Of a stretch of DNA of 64,000 nucleotides, positions 51,566 through 62,588 are shown in pieces (position 1 is the stretch's first letter; each line of letters begins with the position of its first letter). The position numbers were made by a program, and so were the translations under genes. The notes below the pieces were generated by a model that was given only the letters and a program-made list of their open reading frames with translations, did not search any database and was not told where the DNA came from. The stretch comes from Quillaja saponaria. Lineage: Eukaryota > Streptophyta > Magnoliopsida > Fabales > Quillajaceae. The DNA lies in assembly GCA_029379385.1 (NCBI GenBank), contig CM055611.1:20034062-20098061 (forward strand). Direction: 5' to 3'.

Positions 51566-53249
51566 TTACAACTCTTCTTTCACATTCCCATTTTTCTCAG
51601 TAAGACCAGCATTATCTGGTTTCTTTTTCTCACTCTGGAGCTCGGCAACAACTTCATCTAGAGGAGGATCTCCAGGTCGTCGATAAACTTGTTCCCCAAT
51701 TTTAATCTCATAAGCCTCTGGTTGGCTCAAGACAAACTCCCTCAACTGAAAACAGAATGGGAAGGGTGAAACGTTAGAGGAGCAACAATATCATCAGAAA
51801 CTCTAGAATACGAGAATATGGGTTATATGTTCATCAAGAAAAGAGTTTTTTGCAGCAATTATTCTAGCCCCAAGTTCGGAACCATATGCTCTACAGTTCA
51901 AAGCTGCAAAGTACTTGTAGCTCATGGAGCGAGTAAATAGGTAAATTTCACCACAAGGTTCTAATGAAGGAGTGGCCATGTATCTCTTTGATATGGTGAC
52001 AAGTTCTGAAGGTTAGCCTACTGAAAAATTTGCTCATTACTTCTAAATGTTCAGCATTCTGGGAGAATATGTATTTTACATAAGGGTGAACAAAATTGCA
52101 GGAATTATGCATCTTAAAAATTACATTTGATCATTCATTACTATTCTTACTCCTTTTTCTAATTTCCTTTGAAGATAAAGAGGCTTACCTCCTCTGTGTC
52201 TTGTCCGCTTTCCATGTTGAACATAATTGTACCCAGATCAACACCCATAAACCTTGCCCCGACAGCTCCGGTTCTCAGAACGTGTGTCCATCTCATGGCA
52301 ATTTCAGCTACCATATCCTGAAATCAAGCACAACCAATATTTAATGAGGTGGTATTTGCTCGAAAATCCATACCACAAAACCCTTCTCTGTTACAAGGTA
52401 ATTTAAAGAAATTGCAGATATTAATTGAGGTTAAGCCCATGAAAGTTGACTGGTGAGCCTGGATATCACATCACACAAACAGGTGAAAGCAAGCTTCTTC
52501 TTCTTTTATGTTAATAATTTTGACAATGTAAGATTTACCGAAACCTCCTCCTTACTCTCATAAAATCCCAAGAACACAACAATAATCCAAGCTATATCAC
52601 TACATTAACACTCCAGCATTTAGTTATCTGATTAACTCGAACAGTAACACAGCTCAAGCAATACTAGCAAATTGAGTAGCCAAACGTGCAATATTCTATC
52701 TCTCTCTCTAAAACGACTCACGATTGCATCAAGATTTCTCTAACTTCCAAAATAATGAAATCTGACAATACAGTGACAGTGGAGGAAATCACAAACCCTA
52801 GCCACAAACAAAAACCCACTAAACAAATTGAGCAAGACCACTAAAACCCAGTAAAAAAATGGAGCTTCAATAAGTAAAACAACAGAAGGGCACAAACAAA
52901 ATTTCATTACCGGAGTCCGGCGAACCCCCAATCGGAGCTTAACGAACCCGAATACTGGTCCGGACTGTTTCTTCATCATCATAGCTTGGATCTCCGATAA
53001 ATCCATTTTCGACAAATCAGACGGTGGTGGGTCAGAATCCGAAGAGGGCGTTGACTTTTTGCCCCATTCTTTCCAAGATTCGTCCTCTTCATCGTCGATC
53101 ACGTCGTCCAAATCGTCCGTGATATGAACTCTACGCTTTGTGCCTTCGGCGAAACGGCCAAATTCGCCATTTTTGGAAATGAGAAGGGGCAGAATGAGAA
53201 AAAACAAAAGCGCGAATAGGGATGGAAGTGAGGTGTTCACGGTTTTCAT
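51566..53249 (-). CDS. ER-luminal MESD-like protein with KEEL C-terminus
   Basis: Three exons, 53249-52911, 52317-52189 and 51745-51566, encode 215 residues. The N-terminus has a clear signal peptide (SLFALLFFLILPLLIS, roughly residues 11-26). It is followed by an acidic segment, VHITDDLDDVIDDEEDESW, and then KMDLSEIQAMMMKKQ, VFGFVKLRLGVRRTPD, ARFMGVDLGTIMFN and EFVLSQPEAYEIKIGEQVYR. This order is like the MESD family of ER chaperones and the uncharacterised Arabidopsis protein At1g42480. The last four residues are KEEL, similar to KDEL-type retrieval signals; animal MESD also ends in a variant of that signal. Animal MESD folds LDL-receptor-type proteins. Plants lack such receptors, so the client here is unknown. 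The family assignment is by eye. Confidence 0.8.
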
Positions 53250-53321
53250 GAAGGGAATGGATTGTATGTAACCAAGAGGAATTGAACGAAGGAAAGAAAT
53301 GGAAATTGTTTAAGTTTTTAG

Positions 53322-53331
53322 TATATATATA
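53322..53331 (-). promoter_or_regulatory. Probable TATA box of the MESD-like gene
   Basis: CTATATATATA on the minus strand lies about 75 bp upstream of the start codon at 53249, leaving room for a leader of about 45 nt. Confidence 0.55.
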
Positions 53332-53814
53332 GGTTTTTAGTTTGGGGAAGACTTTTATCCTGCGCACTAGTTGTGCAAACTAGAACGAGGCATTTCTGGC
53401 GTGAGTTTATTAATATAATTATCTTGATTAAGATATTTCGATAAAAAAATCTACTTGCACTAAAATTAGAGAATCTATGAAAGTCTCTCTCAATTCATGT
53501 TCATTTACAATATCAAATATTTGAATTTACAATAAAACTAAAGAGAGATAATTATAAATCTAAACAAGATTAGATTTACACTCACAAATATAGATATACT
53601 CATGATAAACAAATAAAAATAAAAATAGTTGCTTTGCATGAGTTTATTGATATAATATTAATCTAATTTCTTTATCAATCATGCAATTTATATGAATGCT
53701 GAACTATAGGCTGTATATGTTTAAATTCATCTCATTTCTCTTCATCCTTAGAGACTATCTAAATAATTCAAAACCAATTATTTAGATGGTCTCTAAGAAT
53801 GATTGTTTTCTAAA

Positions 53815-54050
53815 TAATAATGGTCCTTTGTTACGTGAGATTCGAAGTCTTCTTGCTTTGGATTAGGATATTAATTTATGTCATGCCTATCGTGAAGGCA
53901 ACAAAGTCACAAATAAGCTTGCTAACATGGACTCAGACCAGCAGAACAATGGTTATGAATGGTTACAAGTTCCTCCCTCTCTTCGTCTTATTTTTTGATA
54001 TAAAAATAGCCTGGCAGCGTAGAGTTGTTATTAATGTAGTTTAATTTCCT
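53815..54050 (+). pseudogene. LINE RNase H remnant
   Basis: The plus strand reads NGPLLREIRSLLALD, then a stop, then INLCHAYREGNKVTNKLANM and WLQVPPSLRLIF. This is the conserved end of the RNase H-like domain of plant non-LTR retrotransposons (typically REAN/REGN..ADxLA and then PP..). At least one in-frame stop interrupts it. It is followed by CTTTTCC-rich sequence and a short A-run at about 54070, possibly the 3' tail. Confidence 0.65.
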
Positions 54051-54584
54051 TTTCCTTTCCTCTTCTACCAAAAAAAAATCCATCTCATTTCTCTCCATCT
54101 CCAAAAAACCTATAAAATATTGTTAAACTCGTAAATGCTTGCACGTTCTATTAATATTCTAAAAATTGAGTTGGGGTATTGTAGTCTCATATGAGAAAAT
54201 AGATTGAGATTCTCAGTTGTATGGTACATTTGCCATGTAGGTAATATACTTAGAATATTCTTGATGGTTTAGCCAAATATAACACTCTGTTCCTATAAAA
54301 ATTTAGTTATATTTAATTATTTTATTTCACTTATACATATATACTTTCATCAACCTCAACGTTATTTATAGAAATTGTATTTCTATTGTTTTGAGGTAAG
54401 ACAATAAAATTTTGTTATATATTTACTTAATTCTACAAAAATTAAATCTTAAATTTCAAATTAATTAATTTTGTTATATATTTGCATCATAAAAAATCAA
54501 TACAACTTGTTTATACATATTTTATTCCTTTTCTTTATGCGTGCTATTTTTATATTTTTTTCCTATTATACTAGTACATATCTT

Positions 54585-55002
54585 TTTAGGGTTGGAAAGA
54601 GATGAGGGGAGAGGGGATGAGTGAAAAAAGAATAAAGGAAAAATAAAACTTATCATTTGTCTCATTTGGAAACTAAAAAAAAGTTGAAAGGAGAGGAGAT
54701 GAGATAATATATTATTATATAATTTTATTATTACGCCCTTAAAATATTTTATTTAAATATTAGTAGGTATTTAATAAGAAGAATAGAAGTATATTATACA
54801 AAATTATAATGTATCTTATTCTCTCTCTCCTAATCCTCTCAATTTAGAAAAATTTAAAAAGTGAGTTTTTAAGAGATTTAGAGAGGTACATTGTATCCCT
54901 CAATTTACTCTTTATCCTTTTAGGAAAAAAATATTAAACAAAGGAAAATATTGTGTATCCTCTCCTTTCCCTCCATTCCTCTCAATCTTAATAGACCCTT
55001 AA
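54585..55002. mobile_element. MITE-like element with GGGT..GGAGAGGA ends
   Basis: The left end reads TTAGGGTTGGAAAGAGATGA followed by GGGGAGAGG. The right end, read inward, is TTAAGGGTCTATTAAGATTG, then GAGAGGAATGGAGGG. The purine-rich inverted ends with an AT-rich core are typical of plant hAT-type MITEs. Length is about 420 bp. No coding frame. Confidence 0.6.
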
Positions 55003-55360
55003 CAAGATATCCCTTTAACGAGGCAAGTTAGTGATTGGAATTTAAAATTTTCAATTAAAAATCTAAAATTTTGATATATGAAATGGAAAAGTAAGTAGAG
55101 TACCCCACACATTTCGGTAGGGAACATCCATATCACTACCACCCTATATCTGGAAGAATTATATCCCCGCACCTATTTCGTAGTCGAAGCTAAATGCTCT
55201 TTCAAGAGTGGTCATGATCATGCGTGGGAACGTAAAGTTTTCCCCTGACAAGGAATATCAATTGGACTCAAACTCTCAATCTTGTTGATTGAGATATATG
55301 AAAAATAAGATTATTGATTGAAGGGACGAATCTATATTAGGTTTAGCGGGGCATATCCCA

Positions 55361-56210
55361 CTAAGGGCTAGTTTGATACGCAAAAATGATCATTCCATTC
55401 CATGCATTATTCCATTAAATGAACTTTTTTTTTGTTTGGTACGTTTTTAGTCTCAGAATACTCATTCTATTTTGTTCATTTTATCTTATAGAAATAAGAA
55501 TCCTCAAACCCACACAGAGGGTGAGATTGCTTATTCTTATTTATGTGGAATCAATTTAGTTCAGTTAAATGACAACAAAATCATTATATCAAATTAAATA
55601 AAACTTTGAATATTAATAAAATAATAATATTATAAATTAATAAATTAAATATATTTATTATTTAATTTATTCAAATGAAAAAAATACCATTTATACCACA
55701 TTAAATAATATAAAAATATATAAAATATATAAAAATAAATAAAAATTTGTATATATAAAAAATAATAAATCAATTCATTTTAGTCAAATAACAAAAATAC
55801 CCTTCATATCATAGTAAATAATTAATGTTAAATAAATAAATTAGTTAAGTAATTTTAAACTAAAGTTTTAATATTAATAAAAATAAAAATAAGAAATAAT
55901 AAAATAAATTTAAGTAATAATAATTAATTAATATAAATTTAAAAAAAAATTAATTAAAAAATTAAGAAATATATATTTCATAAATTATGTTCTATTTTTA
56001 ATACTTTAGCTATTGAAGGATATTTTTATTATTTTAGCATATTTTTGTATTATTTCATGTCTAAAAACTACATAAAAAATAAAATAAAATAAAATAATTA
56101 TTCATCACCGATGCTACAACACAATATAATAGAATGATCATTCCATTCTACTTGTATTTCTATTTTTCAAATCTGCAAAAATCATTCATGCCCACTAAAC
56201 TAGTCCTAAG
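55361..56210. mobile_element. Non-autonomous inverted-repeat element, about 850 bp
   Basis: The left end reads CTAAGGGCTAGTTTGATACG. The right end, read inward, is CTTAGGACTAGTTTAGTGGG. Both continue into AATGAT, and GATCATTCCATTC recurs inside both ends. The interior is AT-rich and non-coding. No target-site duplication was confirmed. Confidence 0.6.
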
Positions 56211-57748
56211 TGTTTTTAAAATTACTCATAAATATAAAGGTAATTCTTGATAAAATGTGAAAAATAACTCAAATGCCATCACTTAAACTTGGATAAAGTT
56301 ATTTTGACCTACTAAATTTTGGACATAACAGTTTTGACTTACTAAATTTTAGACTCAACAATTTAAACCACCAAAAATTTATAATTTTGTCCCCACAAAA
56401 CTTAAAAATGAGAAGAAGAAAAAATATTAGTTGTCTAATTGAAAAGTTAAATTTGTTGTCAAACTTTATAAAAAATGAGACATTTTTTTTCTTTTTAAAT
56501 ACTATCATTTTATTATTTTTTGAATTATTGTGTCACTTAGTCAATAAGTCGCCACATTTTTATTCAAAAATTTATTATTTCTTAAAAAAAGTAAATATAA
56601 CTATTGACATGTATTTCATATTATTAAAAATGATTTTTTTTTATTTGAGTCATAATAATAAAAATTAAAAGTGACACAAATCATGAATAAATTTTTTTTA
56701 TCTTTCATTGTTTTACTTTATCTTAGATGGCTCTGGTTAACTAGCTTATTTTATCAAGTAATACACACCTCTAAATAAAATAGGATAAATTTTGTTATTT
56801 TTAGTACTTGTACTTAAAGATTCATTGATTATTTTTTAAAATATCGGGTCATATATATTCACTTAAAGTTGTTCAAATAATTACTATTTATTTTAAAAAA
56901 AGTGAATTGTTTTTATTATATAGGATAGAGAATTTTTATTGTCTAGCTTAAAAAGAAAATGTGATTAAAAAAGATGATATAGTATATATATTGTGTCATT
57001 TATATATATATAGTAAAACGACATCTATTATTCTTAAATTATCATATTTTTGTCTTAAAATTTTTTTTTCAATCAGTTTCATACTTAAAACATGTGTAAT
57101 GATATTTTGGATAAAATTATTGATATGCCTTAAATTTTTTTTTTTGTCACATATGTGTTGAAGTGACAAATTATTGTATTTATTTTTGTTCCTCTCATGC
57201 ATATGCTTTCTCACTTTTATTTTCACCATCTCTCACTAAAATTTGTGAAATTAGGATTTTTAATAATTAAATATTTTAATTTTTTGGAAGCAATTTGATA
57301 ATATATTTAAATTTTTTGAGAGAGAATAATAGTGCAAAATAATTTTAAGATGGAATTCATCAAAAATAATAATTTTAAAATGAAATTGGCAAAAAAACTG
57401 ATATTCTGGAGACAATTATTTATATCTTTGTTAAGACCGTAGGGGTCATTCTGTCATTTGACAAAATTTATGGGCCTACCATTTCTGATTTCTGATTGTT
57501 CTAAAAGGCGTAAGAGTTTTTTCTTTGCCTTATTAATTGACAAAAAGGCATAATAGTTTTTACTTGCCCTTTGCATTGACGAGGAGTCAAATGCCCAAAT
57601 CCACACCTTTTTTTAGGCTACTAGAGTCGCAAATCAACAGCCGAACCAAATATATCACCACGTGGTCCAAATACATCATAAAAACCAAACAGAAGTATAA
57701 AAATATTTTGAATGCTAAATAATTATTTATTTCAATAAAGTTCACACG
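56211..57748. other. AT-rich intergenic region
   Basis: Low-complexity AT-rich sequence. The frames near 56387 and 57000 are rich in Ile, Leu, Phe and Lys and show no domain. No gene is supported. Confidence 0.55.
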
Positions 57749-57917
57749 ACTTGCATTCTTGATCAAACATAATAACATTTATTACAAGAAGAAAAATGAG
57801 AAAATTATTTTTTTGATTTTTCATGAGTAAGTGAAATATTCGTAAGAAATTAAAATAATAATTTTCTCATTTTCTTCTTGTAATAAATGTTATTGTGTTT
57901 GATCAAGAATGACAAGT
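57749..57917. repeat. Long near-perfect fold-back (inverted repeat)
   Basis: Arms of about 61 bp (57749-57810 and 57856-57917) are inverted copies: both read ACTTG(T)CATTCTTGATCAAA, then CA(T/C)AATAACATTTATTACA, then AGAAGAAAA..GAGAAAATTATT. They differ at only a few positions and enclose a loop of about 45 bp. A transcript across it would form a long stem. It may be a small MITE or a source of small RNA. Confidence 0.85.
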
Positions 57918-58004
57918 AATTTATATTAAAATTGTTTCTCAAATCCCAATAAACAAGTTAATTTTTTGGGTAAAATAGATATTTGACTTAATATTATAAA
58001 AAGA

Positions 58005-58473
58005 TTTGATAATACTTATAGTCCTTATAGTTTCTTTCAAAATTTACTTTAGCCTCTTTAGTTTAAAAAGTTAAAATATCATTCTTACATTTATGAAAAC
58101 AACGCATTTGTGGTTTTCTTTTGTCATATATTGTCTATTTTAATTAGACGGATACTAATATGGATTAATGGGCTCCCATATATTGTCCAATGTGACATAA
58201 TAGACCACCATATTTTTTTTTAAATGACATCCATCAATGTCAATAACAAGCTTGTATGTTGCTAAGAATCTTTATTTGTATGCCTAAAAAAATGATAGAC
58301 TACACATGGAAGCATGTTAATCCATGCTAGTTTATGTACAATTAAAATAGACGGCACATGACTACATATATCATATTATGTGGTTCTTGTAAGTATAAGA
58401 ATGACATTTTAAACTAAGGGGACTAAAGTGAATACTGAGGAAAATTTTTAAGGACTATAAGCATAATTAAGCC
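58005..58473. mobile_element. MITE-like element with TTATAGTCC ends
   Basis: The left end reads AATACTTATAGTCCTTATAG, then CTTTAGCCTCTTTAGTTTAA. The right end, read inward, is AATTATGCTTATAGTCCTTA and later CTTTAGTCCCCTTAGTTTAA. Terminal similarity extends about 80 bp on each side. An inner pair of inverted motifs (AATTAGACGG near 58143 and its complement near 58345) adds to the hairpin. No coding frame. Confidence 0.65.
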
Positions 58474-59975
58474 TTACAATTTTATAATTAAGTAGATAAC
58501 AAGCGTCTTAACAACTTAAATTTTAGCGGTCAACTATTTTTTACATCCATAAATTATTATTCATTTTGTAATAATCTCCATGAACTATCAACTTATATAT
58601 TTTTATCTCTTGTTTGAGTTATAATTGATAAATAATTCTCAATCATCAAAATTATCTATTAAATCTAACAAATTCAGTAAAAAAAACTAATTTATTGTTG
58701 TAATAAATTTTTTAATGTCTTTTTTTTTTCCTTTCTAATTTTTCTTCTTCTAACAATTAAATTAATTATAATGATCTAATTTAGTATATATTGATTGAAA
58801 TATATATTATCTGTATATAATATATAATATATTGTACTAAGATAAAATTAACATAAAGTGTTCAATTTGATAGAAAAGCAAAAAATGGAAAAGACATTAA
58901 AATTTTTATAGAATTTAATCTATTTTGAATTAATTTGTTAGATTTAATGACATTTATTATTTTTCTTAGTTAAGAGTTTAAAAAAGTAAAATGAGTGTAG
59001 AGAAAAGAATAAGATATATTTATTATTCCAGAGTTTCTTTAAAAAAAAAAATATATATATATATTATTAAATAATTTCATGATTATATTTTTATAATATT
59101 TTATTTAAATATTAGTCATTAATAGGAATAATAGGAGTAGAGTATCAATGTAAAAGAAAAAGAAAAAGAAAAGAAAAAGTGAGCTAGGAAACCTCGCTGC
59201 TACTTGGAAGTCTGCACTATATGACTGAGTAGGTAGAATAGTTTATTTTTGGGGGGGGATTTGGGGGGAAGGAATTTAATTTGACTACATCCTACCACCA
59301 AGATGCCTACATTCAATGGACTAACTGAAAAGCTGTAAAGTCTCGTGTATTATTTTAGGCGGCATAACTATTGCAATGTGCTATGAATTAGGAAAGGTGA
59401 AATATTACGTTACCTTTTTGGCTTTTGCACACTACTATTCTTTTTTTTTTTTTCCGGAAGAAATGATTTTGAATTTAGAAATATAAATTATAAAGAATAA
59501 ATTCTCTTGTAATAGTATTTACCAAAATTCCACATAAATTACTGTAAAAATGATATGTTATTTTTGAGAAATGATATATTATTTTTAGAAAATTTTTTAA
59601 TATTAAGTATTGTATTTTTTATATCTGGAACATATTTTATTTCAGTACTTGGACATGATTTACATGAACTAAATAATTTTTTATTTTTAAAATATTTAAA
59701 ATGACTATTTATTATTTATTGTTTATTATAATTAACAAATCTCGAATAATTGATACATTAGAAAATTTTCACATTTAATGCAATCAGAAATTTATTATTC
59801 AATACCAACTAAAATGAGGGGTGTGATTGGGATTTTGAATAGAAGTTCTGTTCAACCCAAGTAGAATCAGACAATCAGCAGACTCTGATGTAATATGCAT
59901 GATCTTTGAGAATTGAGACTTGTGCATTGACCCAATCAACCAATCATATTTCTTCTTGTGGGATCCATCATCAGC
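58474..59975. other. AT-rich region and promoter flank of CAS
   Basis: No gene was recognised. The last 150 bp before the TATA box contain CCAATCAACCAATCA, that is, two CCAAT-type motifs at about 59931-59945. Confidence 0.5.
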
Positions 59976-59976
59976 C

Positions 59977-59983
59977 TATAAAA
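59977..59983 (+). promoter_or_regulatory. TATA box of the beta-cyanoalanine synthase gene
   Basis: CCTATAAAAACAG is a textbook plant TATA box, 125 bp upstream of the start codon at 60102 and preceded by CCAAT motifs. Confidence 0.7.
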
Positions 59984-60101
59984 ACAGGATCTCACCCTCT
60001 CTTTTTAAAATGCCCACATTTTATTCTTACATGAAATAAATTTCCTTTTTGGACTCACTTACTGCAATCCTGCAAGTGGAACAGAGGAAAAGCCTCCATT
60101 A

Positions 60102-62588
60102 ATGGCTGCCTTAAGGAGCTTCCTCAAGAAAAAATCATTGATTGCATACAAGGATCCTATGATAAGAAAATTGTTCTCAACTCAACCCATAGTTGATTCT
60201 CCTTCTTTTTCTCAAAGAATCAGAGATCTACCAAAAGATCTTCCTTCTACCAATATCAAAAAACATGTTTCCCAAGTACTTCTTCTTTTTCTCTCTACTT
60301 TTCTTTCCAATTTTTCATTACAAGATCAGATTAGATTTTTTTATTTTTTATGACAAAGTTGTTTCTTTTTTTGGAAAAGTACTGCAGTAGTAATTTCTGT
60401 GCCATATGAACTGCCTGCCGTTAACTAATTCTTCTTCCAAAATTTTCAGCTTATTGGGAGAACTCCTATTGTTTACCTTAACAAAGTTACTGAGGGATGT
60501 GGAGCTTATATTGCTGTCAAGCAAGAGATGATGCAGCCCACTTCCAGTATCAAAGACAGGTTTCTCTTGTTTTTCATTTTCTATTTATTATTTTTTACAT
60601 TTTTAACCTTTTATTTTTGTCTGTAATACTTCTCACAGTTTTTTCTTTGGGGGGGTAAAGATGCATGTGTACTTTGTAAAATGCCTGCAAATTGAGACCG
60701 GTCTAATCAAAACCGATTGAAACCCGATAACCCAATTAGTATCGGTTTTCAAATCAATTTTAAATTTATTTTATTTGGGTTGTTTGGTTTGTCAATTGTT
60801 TTTCATGTTTTTTACAGAATGGACATCTTCTTATTCACTGATATGATATTATTAATATGTTTAATTTTATTTTAGCCTTTTAATAAAACTTTGCAATGTT
60901 AGATCAAAATAGTAGATGGACATGGGGAATTAATTTTATATATATATTTCTCTTGACAGACCAGCATTTGCCATGATCAAAGATGCAGAAGAAAAGAACC
61001 TTATTTTTCCTGAAAAGGTTAGCTTAATTGATTTTATGTACCATATCTGCTAAGTTTTTTTACATAACTTGGTTCTCATATTTTGTATGTTCATGCTATA
61101 GACAACTCTGATAGAGCCTACATCAGGAAATATGGGAATCAGTATGGCATTTATGGCAGCCATGAAAGGTTACAGGATGGTTTTGACAATGCCCTCTTAC
61201 ACAAGCTTGGAAAGAAGGGTGACTATGAAAGCATTTGGAGCTGACTTAATCCTCACTGATCCCACTAAGGGAATGGGAGGAACTATTAGGAAGGCTTATC
61301 AACTTTTGGAATCCACACCAGATGCTTTCATGCTGGAACAATTTTCAAACCCAGCAAATACCAAAGTATGTAAAATTTATACCAAGGCTTAAAAATGATC
61401 TCTCTTGCCTAATCAGTGATAAATTTATGATTGACATTGAAATCGGATACAGGTGCATTTCGAAACAACAGGTCCAGAGATATGGGAGGACACAAATGGA
61501 CAAGTTGACATCTTTGTAATGGGAATCGGTAGTGGTGGCACTGTCAGTGGTGTTGGGCAGTATCTTAAATCCCAGAATCCTAATGTTAAGGTATTGTTCC
61601 TCAAATCATATGATATGATTCAGGTGTTCTGTTGCATCTATTATTTGAACGTTTTGTAACATTTTACCTGTTTGTATCATGGTATTGATAGATATATGGG
61701 GTGGAGCCAGCTGAAAGTAATGTTCTGAATGGTGGTAAACCTGGTAAAGATTGTGCTCTTTGTTAATTCATTGTCTCTTATTTAAGTTGCTGTGTCTTTT
61801 CCTTCACGAATAATCTGTTTCCCCTGAACTTCTTTGTAATCCTAGTCTTAGCTACATTCACTCTTCTCTTAGAATTTGTTGCAGCCTCTTGACATTTTCA
61901 AATGAAACAGGTCCCCATGAAATTACTGGCAATGGGGTTGGATTCAAACCCGATATCTTGGATATGGATGTAATGGATAAAGTTCTTGAAGTAAGTATTA
62001 GCAAATTGGAAAATGAACTGTGTACAATGAATTAGCTGAAGATTAAACCATTTTTTGATACTTATGTGGTAGGTTAGCAGTGAAGATGCAGTCAACATGG
62101 CCAGGCAATTGGCCTTGAAGGAAGGACTTATGGTAATTCCTTGAGAATTCCATGGACATTTGAGAAATTAATAGAGCAAATTTCATTTGCATTTTTTTCA
62201 TACCTAGCTTCGGAATGCATCTTAAGAATTTCAACCGGTCTTCATACAACCAGCAAAAGATTAGTATTTAGTCTTCATATCTTTCTGATGCTTTCAGGTT
62301 GGGATATCATCTGGTGCCAATACAGTTGCAGCACTCAGACTTGCTAGAATGCCAGAGAATAAAGGCAAACTCATTGTGGTAAGAAACTACTTATCCTTTT
62401 CACTTGCGTGTCTCTATTGTGGTTTGTGACATCCAACATAATCCATCTGGTAATTATGGTAATAAGTTTGTTGCTGGTTTGATTATCAGACTATTCATCC
62501 AAGTTTCGGAGAGCGATACTTGTCATCTGTGCTGTTCCAAGAGCTAAGAAAAGAGGCTGAAAACATGAAACCGGTTTCGGTTGATTGA
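60102..62588 (+). CDS. CAS: Mitochondrial beta-cyanoalanine synthase / cysteine synthase
   Basis: Ten exons: 60102-60275, 60450-60559, 60960-61017, 61102-61365, 61453-61590, 61692-61743, 61911-61990, 62073-62132, 62298-62378 and 62490-62588, giving 371 residues with all phases closed. It is a PLP-dependent enzyme that turns cysteine and cyanide into beta-cyanoalanine and sulfide. The N-terminus is basic and hydroxylated ([20 protein letters not shown], then RKLFSTQP), as expected for mitochondrial import. The PLP lysine lies in SSIKDR (about residue 93). The asparagine loop is TSGNMGIS (about 121-128). The phosphate-binding loop is [10 protein letters not shown] (about 226-235), and [10 protein letters not shown] follows later. 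TSGNM with Met, and [11 protein letters not shown], are features of the CAS class; ordinary O-acetylserine thiol-lyases have TSGNTG and MPASMS. The protein ends VSVD. It appears intact. Confidence 0.95.

Noticed and set aside
55080..55270. GC-richer patch with CATTTCGGTAGGGAACATCC, thought to be a tRNA or organelle-derived fragment
   Set aside because: No cloverleaf, A/B box pair or gene match could be made out by eye.
60193..60390. 65-codon plus-strand frame overlapping CAS exon 1
   Set aside because: It is out of frame with CAS and runs into the intron. The CAS frame has the transit peptide and continues through all exons.
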